Positions 1-5,338 of a stretch of DNA of 6,685 nt are shown in pieces; position 1 is the stretch's first letter; every line of letters begins with the position of its first letter. The notes below the pieces were generated by a model, which was given only the letters and a program-made list of their open reading frames with translations, was not told the origin of the DNA and ran no database searches. A program made the translations under genes and the position numbers. The stretch is from Chloroflexota bacterium (GTDB lineage Bacteria; Chloroflexota; Ktedonobacteria; Ktedonobacterales; JACDGC01), in assembly GCA_021812265.1 (NCBI GenBank), contig JAKAOI010000130.1, positions 1-6,685 on the forward strand. The letters are read 5' to 3'.

Positions 1-2
1 CT

Positions 3-500
3 GAGCATCCGGTAGTGTATATAAGCTGGGATGACGCGCAGGCGTATGCGAAGTGGCTGGGTGAAGTGACGGGAGAGAAGTGGAGATTGCCGAGTGAGGC
101 GGAGTGGGAGAAAGCGGCGCGAGGAACGGATGGGAGAATTTACCCGTGGGGGAATGAGTGGGACGCAAGCAGGGCGAACACATGGGAGAAAGGGCCGCAT
201 GAGACAACACCGGTGGGGAGCTATCCGCAAGGGGCGAGTCCGTATGGGGTGATGGATATGGCGGGAAATGTGTGGGAGTGGACAAATACAGTATATAAAG
301 AATATCCATACGACGCAGGAGACGGGAGAGAGGATGTAAATTCTATAAATACTAGAGTGCTGCGCGGCGGCTCGTGGGGCGGCATTTCCGGGCTTGCGCG
401 TGCGGCGAGTCGCTTCAGCAACTGGCAAGACGTCTCGAACAACTATGGGGGCGCTCGCCTTGCTGTCTCGCGCTTTGCGGCTGGCTCAAAAAGAACATGA
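3..500 (+). CDS. FGE/SUMF1-fold (C-type-lectin-like) protein, C-terminal part; candidate DGR target
   Basis: Partial gene: the frame is open from base 3, so the GTG at 15 is an internal valine and the true start lies left of the window. The visible 165 residues match the C-terminal half of the formylglycine-generating-enzyme family in order: [18 protein letters not shown] (2-19), the [15 protein letters not shown] block (27-41), YPWGNEW (47-53), TPVGSYP...[15 protein letters not shown] (68-95) and RVLRGGSW (118-125), ending GARLAV where relatives usually have GFRLA. In true FGE, two cysteines just after the GGS motif are catalytic. This fragment contains no cysteine, so sulfatase maturation is unlikely and a ligand-binding role is more plausible. 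Residues 120-160 differ from the rest in codon choice and look like a diversity-generating retroelement variable region. The N-terminal partner domain is outside the window. Fold assignment is firm; the role is inferred. Confidence 0.9.
   Translation, partial: EHPVVYISWDDAQAYAKWLGEVTGEKWRLPSEAEWEKAARGTDGRIYPWGNEWDASRANTWEKGPHETTPVGSYPQGASPYGVMDMAGNVWEWTNTVYKEYPYDAGDGREDVNSINTRVLRGGSWGGISGLARAASRFSNWQDVSNNYGGARLAVSRFAAGSKRT
360..485 (+). other. Candidate DGR variable region (VR) in the 3' end of the FGE-like gene
   Basis: This block encodes LRGGSW...ARAASR...GARLAV, the segment that is diversified in FGE/C-lectin-fold DGR target proteins. Codons at expected ligand-facing places are GGC, GGC, TTC, AGC, AAC, GTC, AAC and AAC. 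Such NNC codons would result from adenine-directed mutagenesis of AAC codons in a template repeat, while the framework codons between them lack adenine at most positions. Arg and Gly codon use switches sharply at the left edge of the block. No template repeat (a near copy with A at the variable sites), no DGR reverse transcriptase and no avd-like gene is visible in the window, so the element would have to act from outside it. The boundaries are approximate and the assignment is inferred. Confidence 0.5.
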
Positions 501-506
501 GTTCTT
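491..506 (+). promoter_or_regulatory. Perfect hairpin over the FGE-like stop codon
   Basis: AAGAAC-ATGA-GTTCTT forms a 6-bp stem with a 4-nt loop that contains the TGA stop (498-500). T-rich sequence with two TTCTTGTTTT units follows (503-520). Short-stem, four-base-loop hairpins just downstream of the variable region are known to promote target recognition in DGRs. The same structure could simply be a weak intrinsic terminator with an interrupted U-tract. The sequence shows the hairpin directly; its role is not settled. Confidence 0.5.
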
Positions 507-587
507 GTTTTCTTGTTTTCTAACGCAGAAATAATAGAATACAATTGAAGTAAAAAGAGAAAAAATGGAGGGAATCGAAAAGGGGGT

Positions 588-612
588 CTCGGGGGAACGT
601 CGTTCCCCCGAG
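588..612. repeat. Near-perfect 12-bp-arm palindrome
   Basis: Arms CTCGGGGGAACG (588-599) and CGTTCCCCCGAG (601-612) are exact reverse complements around a single T, giving an 11-bp stem with a 3-nt loop if folded. The right side has an A7 run (614-620), not a T-run, and the left side is purine-rich, so it is not a standard intrinsic terminator on either strand. It may be a cruciform, a protein-binding site or a dispersed repeat unit. Confidence 0.6.
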
Positions 613-628
613 CAAAAAAATCGGGTTA

Positions 629-642
629 TTTATACAAGAATG
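629..642 (+). repeat. 14-bp direct repeat, left copy
   Basis: TTTATACAAGAATG is identical at 1019-1032, 390 bp downstream. The two copies bracket the hairpin cluster. It could be a target-site duplication around an inserted element, or a duplicated binding site. Confidence 0.6.
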
Positions 643-685
643 TGTGATGCGAGCGTAGGCGTGGCGCAAAATAGAGGAACGAGGC

Positions 686-736
686 CCACACATGGAAATG
701 TGTGGCTAGTTTTTGCTGGCGGAAATGGCGTCATTG
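686..736 (+). repeat. Hairpin repeat unit, copy A
   Basis: The unit is an 8-bp perfect hairpin (CCACACAT, loop GGAA, ATGTGTGG; 686-705), then CTAG (706-709), a short T-rich spacer, and the 22-nt block GCTGGCGGAAATGGCGTCATTG at 715-736 (22 bases identical to 850-871, here spelled in two parts: GCTGGCGGAAAT then GGCGTCATTG). It is nearly the same as copy B 133 bp downstream. Confidence 0.75.
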
Positions 737-793
737 CTCTCCAATCCAGGTGTATTCAGGATATTGTCGCAATGATGGTGTTGTTATTCGTAC

Positions 794-804
794 CTAGCCA
801 CATG
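794..804 (-). repeat. Inverted half copy of the hairpin repeat
   Basis: CTAGCCACATG is the reverse-strand version of the hairpin 3' arm plus CTAG. Its first nine bases are an exact reverse complement of 834-842 in copy B, so 794-842 could fold as a larger stem enclosing or competing with the copy B hairpin. Confidence 0.5.
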
Positions 805-818
805 TTTTACAACGAATC

Positions 819-871
819 CCACACATTGAAATGTGTGGCTAGTTGATGTGCTGGCGGAAATGGCGTCATTG
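819..871 (+). repeat. Hairpin repeat unit, copy B
   Basis: CCACACAT, loop TGAA, ATGTGTGG (819-838) is followed by CTAG (839-842) and, after a spacer two bases longer than in copy A, by the same 22-nt block (850-871). Apart from the loop and spacer it is identical to copy A, which indicates recent duplication or a maintained sequence. Confidence 0.75.
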
Positions 872-924
872 TTCCATAACCGCGTTGCCATCCAAAATGA
901 GTCTGCGGAAATTGTTGATTAAAG

Positions 925-944
925 CCACATGTTTCAACATGTGG
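925..944. repeat. Third CCACA-type hairpin, loop in opposite orientation
   Basis: CCACATGT, loop TTCA, ACATGTGG is a perfect 8-bp stem (9 bp if the closing T-A pair is counted). The loop TTCA is the reverse complement of the TGAA loop in copy B, so this is a related unit in the other orientation. It lacks the CTAG and 22-nt tail. Confidence 0.65.
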
Positions 945-955
945 GTCTCGTTAAA

Positions 956-980
956 ATGTGTGGTTTTCGATGAAACACAT
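956..980. repeat. Degenerate fourth hairpin of the same type
   Basis: ATGTGT (956-961) and ACACAT (975-980) are reverse complements with a 13-nt interior. They use the same core words as the three hairpins upstream and probably represent a decayed unit. Confidence 0.4.
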
Positions 981-1018
981 GGCTGGTTGGTTTATTCTGC
1001 ATACCAACTCCTCTGCAG

Positions 1019-1032
1019 TTTATACAAGAATG
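1019..1032 (+). repeat. 14-bp direct repeat, right copy
   Basis: Identical to 629-642. It sits just upstream of the candidate promoter of the phosphatase-kinase operon, so it could also lie within that promoter's regulatory region. Confidence 0.6.
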
Positions 1033-1039
1033 CGCGTGT

Positions 1040-1090
1040 CGCAAGATCTGCTCCGGTTGGGATATAATGGCGCATAGCAGATACATGCGC
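1040..1090 (+). promoter_or_regulatory. Candidate promoter with initiator-region inverted repeat
   Basis: A consensus -10 hexamer TATAAT lies at 1063-1068. No good -35 is seen 17 bp upstream (around 1040-1045), so an activator or an alternative sigma contact may be needed. Immediately downstream, GCGCAT (1070-1075) and ATGCGC (1085-1090) form a 6-bp inverted repeat over the expected start of transcription, a typical operator position. The first gene downstream on this strand is the PP2C phosphatase at 1237, giving a leader of about 160 nt. Confidence 0.45.
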
Positions 1091-1158
1091 AGGCTTATAT
1101 TTGGGTGGCTGCATAAGGCGTTTGGGAACATGCGCCGAACAGTCGCCGGCAGCAATGC

Positions 1159-1188
1159 GCGCCGCGGCTAAAAAATTTTGCGCGGCGC
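1159..1188 (+). promoter_or_regulatory. GC-rich leader hairpin upstream of the phosphatase gene
   Basis: GCGCCGCG (1159-1166) pairs perfectly with CGCGGCGC (1181-1188) around a 14-nt A/T-rich loop, ending 48 nt before the ATG. There is no U-tract, so it is more likely a leader RNA structure than a terminator. The function is unknown. Confidence 0.45.
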
Positions 1189-1236
1189 AGAAAATTGGGC
1201 AGGAGCGCAATATATACGGAAGAGAGTTTTCTCGCC

Positions 1237-2499
1237 ATGAGCGTGTCGGATAATCAGCGGCGAAATGAACAAAATGAACAAAATCAACAAAAAACATCTG
1301 CGCAATGGCGCGAAGTTGAGCCAAGGGACAGCGCAGACCCAACACAACATGCGCGAACCTTGCTGGTTCCTGGCGCCGGCGGCTGGTTTTTGCTGGGAGC
1401 CAGTCGGCGTGGCAAGCTGCATGCGCATGAAGGCGCATATCGCGAAGATGAATTTGCTTTTGCCGTGGCGAATGGCTGGAATTTTGCCGCCATTGCCGAT
1501 GGCGCAGGGTCTCGGCCGATGGCGCGTGTGGGGGCAAAAGAAGCTTGTTGCGGCGCTGTTGCCGGTATGGCGCGCTTTGTGGAAGATCCGTGCAATGTGT
1601 TTATGGATCAGCAAGAGGCGTTTGCCAAACAATGTTTGTATGCGGGCTTTGCCGCCGCGCTGCAATGCGTCACCGCCGCGGCTGTGGCGCGCGGCATTCG
1701 CGCAGAATCTATGTCTGCCACATTGCTGATGCTGGCGCATCGGCCGGCGCAGTCTGCGCAAGAGCAAGATTTTGTGGTGTCTGCTCAGATTGGTGACGGA
1801 CTTCTTATAGCCATAGACTATAGAGCGGAAGACGCAGAATCTGAAGATACAAAAGGAGTGGAAGATACAAAAAGCGCCGCCGCAAGCAATGAAAATAATG
1901 CAAATAATACGGAACGTGAAAACACAGCAAAAAACGCCGGTTTTGCAAGTGACTATAGCGAATATTCCCCGGCGCCGCCTGCGGGTGAAATGACGGATCC
2001 CGATGAAGTATGTGCGCCGGCAGAAAACTCCGCGCGTGACGCGCCGCAAGCGCCGTTTGCCACCGAATATTTTCAGGAACATCGCGCCGCCGCATCGGAA
2101 ACTGCGCCTCGCGCCGATGTGGCGACTGTTTTGCTGCCGTTGGCCGCGGTGGATATGGGTTACTACGCTAACGAAACCCAGTTTTTCCCCGATTTGCCGC
2201 AGGATGAGTGGGAAAGCCGCATGCGTATTCATGAATTGCCGCCCGGCGCGTTTTTGCTGATGGGGATGACCGACGGTGTTGCGGATGATATGTACCCCAT
2301 AACCCGATATATACCTATGCTGCGCGATGTGGTTGTGCCTGCGCTGCAATCTTCAAATCCCGAAACGCAGCTGTTAGATCTCATCGGTTATGATAAAAGA
2401 GATTCATCGGACGATCGCACATTGATTGTATTTTATCAGAAGCGTTTTATTGCCCAAGCGGCAGCGCGGGGAAAGGAGGGCGGCAATGGCAGCAAGTAA
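1237..2499 (+). CDS. PP2C-family Ser/Thr protein phosphatase (TerY-P type)
   Basis: This 420-residue protein is predicted to be a cytoplasmic metal-dependent phosphatase. Conserved PP2C motifs appear in order: REDEF (69-73), AIADGAGS (85-92, metal-binding Asp88), the SMSATL strand (158-163), QIGDGLL (184-190), MTDGVADD (344-351, Asp346) and SDDRTLIVF (391-399, Asp393). The DGAGS form and the partner kinase are typical of phosphatases in TerY-P phosphorylation triads. Residues ~195-295 form a low-complexity acidic/Asn/Ala insert between the GDG strand and the next core strand. The N-terminus is also low complexity (NEQNEQNQQ). There is no signal peptide or membrane segment. The ATG at 1237 is chosen over an in-frame TTG at 1195 as the commoner start codon, with a weak AGAGAG upstream; no conserved residue depends on the choice. 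The last 14 nt overlap the kinase gene, so the two are co-translated. It most likely reverses phosphorylation by that kinase. Confidence 0.88.
   Translation: MSVSDNQRRNEQNEQNQQKTSAQWREVEPRDSADPTQHARTLLVPGAGGWFLLGASRRGKLHAHEGAYREDEFAFAVANGWNFAAIADGAGSRPMARVGAKEACCGAVAGMARFVEDPCNVFMDQQEAFAKQCLYAGFAAALQCVTAAAVARGIRAESMSATLLMLAHRPAQSAQEQDFVVSAQIGDGLLIAIDYRAEDAESEDTKGVEDTKSAAASNENNANNTERENTAKNAGFASDYSEYSPAPPAGEMTDPDEVCAPAENSARDAPQAPFATEYFQEHRAAASETAPRADVATVLLPLAAVDMGYYANETQFFPDLPQDEWESRMRIHELPPGAFLLMGMTDGVADDMYPITRYIPMLRDVVVPALQSSNPETQLLDLIGYDKRDSSDDRTLIVFYQKRFIAQAAARGKEGGNGSK
1843..1878 (+). repeat. 18-bp tandem duplication inside the phosphatase linker
   Basis: GAAGATACAAAA occurs at 1843-1854 and again at 1861-1872, an 18-bp period that encodes EDTKGV then EDTKSA. 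It lies at the start of the low-complexity insert and suggests that the linker grew by in-frame duplication. Confidence 0.6.
2474..2479 (+). promoter_or_regulatory. Ribosome binding site of the kinase gene
   Basis: A consensus AGGAGG lies 6 nt before the ATG at 2486 and inside the end of the phosphatase gene. It decides the kinase start: an upstream in-frame start at 2426 would add 20 residues with no conserved content and has no comparable site. Confidence 0.85.
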
Positions 2500-3988
2500 G
2501 CCTCGGCCGCGCGCAAATAAGCCTGCGCCGGCGCAGCCCCAAGCCGCAGATGGCTTGGAGGATTGCAGTGTAGCTTGTACGGCGCAGGGAGATGAAATTC
2601 GCTATGAAAAAATCCCTTTTAATTCCGGCTCCGAAGGCCGGCTGTATAAAATTCCCGGCAGCGGCTCGCTGCTAAAATTGTATACCACCCCGGAAACATG
2701 GCGAAAATCTGCCTTAGAAGCTATTATCGTAAAACGCGCGCAAATTTTGGGAGACGATCCCGATTATTGGGAGCGTTTTTTTTGCTGGCCGCAAAAAGTT
2801 ATCGTGCAGCCGTCACTGGGCCTGATTATGCCGCAAGCGCGCGCAGAATATCGGCCGTTTTCGCATTTTTTGCTGCCGCGGTTCCGGCAGCGCGTCATAC
2901 AACAGCAGGGCGCCGCAGCTGTGGGTTCGTGGATTGGGCATGTGGGGATCTTGATGAAACTGGCCCGCGCGGTACATCGACTGCATCGGTTTCAGGTTTG
3001 CCATTCGGATTTATCACTGAGCAATATTTTGGTGGATCCCGTTCGCGGCGCCGTTTCGCTTATTGATTGCGACAGTATTGTAGAACAGGGATCTTCTATA
3101 TTGCTGCCGACTGTGCTGGGCACGCCAGACTTTATGGCTCCGGAACTGGTGGCGGCGCTTGGCCCGCGCAAAAAAGGTCCGGCGCCGCAGCCTTCGGTGT
3201 ACACCGATTTACACGCATTCGAGGTGATTATCTATTATGGTTTGCTGTATCGGCACCCACTAAAAGGGGGCGCTTTCCATTCGGCGGATTCTGATGAAGA
3301 TGAACGACTGACGTTGGGCGCTAAGGCGTTGTATATTGAACACCCAACGCAAACCGCCAACCGGCCGAATACGCCGTTTTTATCTGCGGCAATTTTGGGG
3401 CCGCAGGCGCAGGATTTATTTTTGCGGGCGTTTACGGATGGTTTGCGCACACCCGAACGCCGGCCGTCGGCGCTGGAATGGGAAGACGCGCTTACCCGTA
3501 TGTATGATCAAACGGTTCCGTGCGCAAATCCGCAGTGCGACGCCAAGGCGTTTGTGTTTACCGAATATAACGCGGGAACATGCCCATGGTGCGGGGAAAC
3601 GATAAAAACACCGAATGTGGCGCCCATGTTTGGCTTTTATTCGCAGCAAGAAAAACGAAAAAATTCATATCAGCTCGATTTTCATATGGTTGGCTGGCCG
3701 CAGCGCACTCTGCGCGCTTGGCATATTGTCCCCGGCTGCCTGCCCGGGCCGCGCGCGCCCGAAAACATATATGGCTCGCTGCATTGGCAGAAAGGCGATT
3801 CTTCCACTATGGCGTGGTTTTTGAAGAATGAATCTATTGAGGATCTGCGTGATATAACCGATTCCCGCAATATTTTGCAGATTGAGCCGGGCCGGATGGT
3901 TATTTTGCGTGAAGGCAGTCAATTTTTAATCAGAACACAAGGGCAAGAACGCTTAATTAAGGTGTTTATGGCAAAAACTCACGCCTAG
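2486..3988 (+). CDS. Ser/Thr protein kinase with C-terminal zinc ribbon (TerY-P type)
   Basis: A 500-residue protein. After a Pro/Ala-rich N-terminal tail (1-22) comes a protein kinase domain: a glycine-loop remnant SGSEGRLY (47-54), the ATP-anchoring Lys64 in LLKLY, HSDLSLSN (173-180) with catalytic Asp175 and Asn180, IDCDS (193-197) in place of DFG with Asp194, and GTPDFMAPE (212-220). All key catalytic residues are present, so it should be active. The HSD and DCD variants and the compact N-lobe resemble the YegI-like kinases of TerY-P triads. A zinc ribbon follows, with Cys346, Cys351, Cys366 and Cys369 (C-x4-C...CPWC). The last ~110 residues (about 390-500) are rich in predicted strands, with GRMVILREGSQFLI near the end, and I do not recognise the domain. 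The gene overlaps the phosphatase by 14 nt. No membrane segment is seen. Substrates are unknown. Confidence 0.88.
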   Translation: MAASKPRPRANKPAPAQPQAADGLEDCSVACTAQGDEIRYEKIPFNSGSEGRLYKIPGSGSLLKLYTTPETWRKSALEAIIVKRAQILGDDPDYWERFFCWPQKVIVQPSLGLIMPQARAEYRPFSHFLLPRFRQRVIQQQGAAAVGSWIGHVGILMKLARAVHRLHRFQVCHSDLSLSNILVDPVRGAVSLIDCDSIVEQGSSILLPTVLGTPDFMAPELVAALGPRKKGPAPQPSVYTDLHAFEVIIYYGLLYRHPLKGGAFHSADSDEDERLTLGAKALYIEHPTQTANRPNTPFLSAAILGPQAQDLFLRAFTDGLRTPERRPSALEWEDALTRMYDQTVPCANPQCDAKAFVFTEYNAGTCPWCGETIKTPNVAPMFGFYSQQEKRKNSYQLDFHMVGWPQRTLRAWHIVPGCLPGPRAPENIYGSLHWQKGDSSTMAWFLKNESIEDLRDITDSRNILQIEPGRMVILREGSQFLIRTQGQERLIKVFMAKTHA

Positions 3989-3998
3989 TATTTTTTTT
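3960..3998 (+). terminator. Probable intrinsic terminator of the phosphatase-kinase operon
   Basis: AGGTGT (3960-3965) can pair with ACGCCT (3981-3986), including one G-U pair, around a 15-nt loop. Four bases after it comes a T8 run (3991-3998). The stem lies within the kinase 3' end and the stop codon. The U-tract is strong and the stem is weak, so efficiency may be modest. Confidence 0.45.
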
Positions 3999-4107
3999 AT
4001 GCGCTGTAAAGCTGGGCATTGAACAGGAATACCCGGAACCGCAGAGATATTTCACATGGGCATGCCGTCTTGTCTGCCTGTGTATGATGTTTTTTTGAAT
4101 AACGAAT

Positions 4108-4113
4108 GGAGAG
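4108..4113 (+). promoter_or_regulatory. Ribosome binding site selecting the xseA start
   Basis: GGAGAG lies 7 nt before the ATG at 4121. The in-frame ATGs at 4106 and 4115 overlap or sit too close to this site, and the one at 4154 has only TGAGGA at short spacing. Confidence 0.6.
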
Positions 4114-4120
4114 AATGCGA

Positions 4121-5338
4121 ATGGATAAATTATTTGCGGAACATGAGGAACATATGGTGATATCGGTCAGCGAGATTACGCAATATTTATCGGATACGCT
4201 GTATGAGGATCCGTTTTTTCGCAATATATGGGTTCGCGGTGAAATTACCAACGCAACGCGGGCAAACTCCGGGCATTGGTATTTTTCGCTGAAAGATGAT
4301 CAATCTCTGATTCGCTGCGCCATGTTTCGCGGTTCAATAACACACGCCACACCGCAGCCGCAGAACGGCAAGCAAATGATTGCCCATGGCCGGCTGGAGC
4401 TGTATAAGCAGCGCGGGGATGTGCAGATGATCGTAGAGGAAATTACCGATGTGGGTTTAGGTGAGCTGTATCAAAAATTTTTAGCGCTGCAGCGAGAACT
4501 GCAGGAGCTGGGATATTTTGCGGCGGAGCGGAAGCAAGCTATACCGGTGTCTCCTAACGTTATTGGTGTGGTAACATCGAAAGACGCGGCGGCGCTGCGC
4601 GATATGATTCGCACATGGCGGCTGCGGTGGCCGCTGGCGAAAATTTTGCTGGCGCACACGCTGGTGCAGGGGGCCGAGGCTCCTGCGGGCATTGCTGCGG
4701 CAATTAAGGCGCTGAACGAACAGCCCGATGTAGATGTTATTGTGGTGGCGCGCGGCGGCGGTTCGCTGGAAGATTTATGGGCGTTTAACGATCGTTTGGT
4801 GGCAGACGCAATATACGCATCGCAAAAGCCGATAGTAAGCGGAGTGGGTCATGAGGTGGATTTTACTATTACCGATTTTGTGGCTGATTTGCGCGCGGCG
4901 ACTCCCACCGCGGCGGCGGCGGCGGTTTCTCTCGAAAGGTCTGCTGTGCTGCAGGAATTGGAGGATTTGCGCGCAGAGTTTATCGGGTTATTTGGCGTCG
5001 CCGCAGTTAGGCGGCAAAATGATCTTGCAGCGCTGCAGCGGCGGATAGAGCGCGAAAGCCCGCGCCGTCGACTGGCGACGTTAGCTCAGCAGGTGGATGA
5101 CGCGGAAAGCGCTTTATCACAGACAATGGCGCGAAATGTGGCGCTGTTAAAAGAACGCGCGGCGACGTTAGCTGCCAGAATGGATGCGCTCAGTCCGCTG
5201 CGGGTGCTTGCCCGCGGCTACGCCGTAGTGTCGTTAGCGCAAACCGGCGCGGCGGTCACTTCGGTAAACGACGCCGCTGCAGATGATACGCTGAGTATTC
5301 GCGTGGCCGACGGCGCATTTGCGGCGCGCAAATTATAA
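4121..5338 (+). CDS. xseA: Exodeoxyribonuclease VII large subunit
   Basis: A 405-residue protein, within the usual family length. It is the catalytic subunit of exonuclease VII, which degrades single-stranded DNA from both ends to short oligonucleotides in the cytoplasm during repair and recombination. Residues ~13-115 form the N-terminal OB-fold nucleic-acid-binding domain, including VRGEITN...SGHWYFSLKD (38-59). The catalytic domain shows VTSKDAAALRD (151-161), RGGGSLEDLWAFND (211-224) and GVGHEVDFTITDFVADLRAATPTAAA (241-266), all hallmarks of XseA. Residues ~270-350 form the Ala/Leu/Arg-rich coiled coil expected to bind XseB, and the tail carries PLRVLARGYAVV (359-370). The VQGAEAP segment (183-188 region) resembles Chloroflexota homologues, from memory. 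It lies 132 nt after the kinase, behind a likely terminator, so it is probably a separate transcript. A TATGAT at 4083-4088 is a weak -10 candidate. No xseB is adjacent. Confidence 0.96.
   Translation: MDKLFAEHEEHMVISVSEITQYLSDTLYEDPFFRNIWVRGEITNATRANSGHWYFSLKDDQSLIRCAMFRGSITHATPQPQNGKQMIAHGRLELYKQRGDVQMIVEEITDVGLGELYQKFLALQRELQELGYFAAERKQAIPVSPNVIGVVTSKDAAALRDMIRTWRLRWPLAKILLAHTLVQGAEAPAGIAAAIKALNEQPDVDVIVVARGGGSLEDLWAFNDRLVADAIYASQKPIVSGVGHEVDFTITDFVADLRAATPTAAAAAVSLERSAVLQELEDLRAEFIGLFGVAAVRRQNDLAALQRRIERESPRRRLATLAQQVDDAESALSQTMARNVALLKERAATLAARMDALSPLRVLARGYAVVSLAQTGAAVTSVNDAAADDTLSIRVADGAFAARKL

Larger units (their letters stand above)
501..1236. other. Gene-free, repeat-rich intergenic region (736 bp)
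   Basis: No reading frame here resembles a protein. The longest open stretches run straight through the hairpins and repeats and show no recognisable motif. The left part (507-587) is A/T- and A/G-rich, the middle (588-1032) holds the palindrome, the hairpin cluster and the 14-bp direct repeats, and the right part (about 1033-1236) is the promoter and leader of the phosphatase-kinase operon. No DGR template repeat matching the 360-485 block was seen on either strand. Confidence 0.75.

Noticed and set aside
3..500. Genuine formylglycine-generating enzyme (sulfatase-activating)
   Set aside because: The visible C-terminal half has no cysteine at all, so both catalytic cysteines that follow the GGS motif in true FGE are missing. 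No sulfatase gene is nearby.
565..846. 93-codon open frame on the plus strand in the intergenic region
   Set aside because: GAGGG lies after rather than before its start. The frame crosses the 588-612 palindrome and the copy A and B hairpins, and the product has no domain-like composition.
686..944. CRISPR array
   Set aside because: Only two similar copies exist, ~133 bp apart, with further units inverted or degenerate. There are no regular spacers and no cas genes.
1085..1171. 28-codon frame starting ATGCGCAGG in the operon leader, giving a basic MRRLIFGWLHKAF-type peptide
   Set aside because: There is no Shine-Dalgarno sequence, its ATG is part of the inverted repeat, and it ends in the leader hairpin. 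A leader peptide cannot be excluded, but nothing supports one.
501..1236. DGR template repeat or accessory gene next to the candidate variable region
   Set aside because: I looked on both strands for the GGCGGCTCGTGG framework with AAC codons and for any reverse transcriptase or Avd-like frame and found none.
1168..2349. Long open frame (393 codons) on the minus strand opposite the phosphatase gene
   Set aside because: It has no recognisable motifs, its translation is rich in Arg, His, Cys and Phe as expected of an antisense frame, and it runs against a clear PP2C gene with all its motifs. It is a shadow frame.
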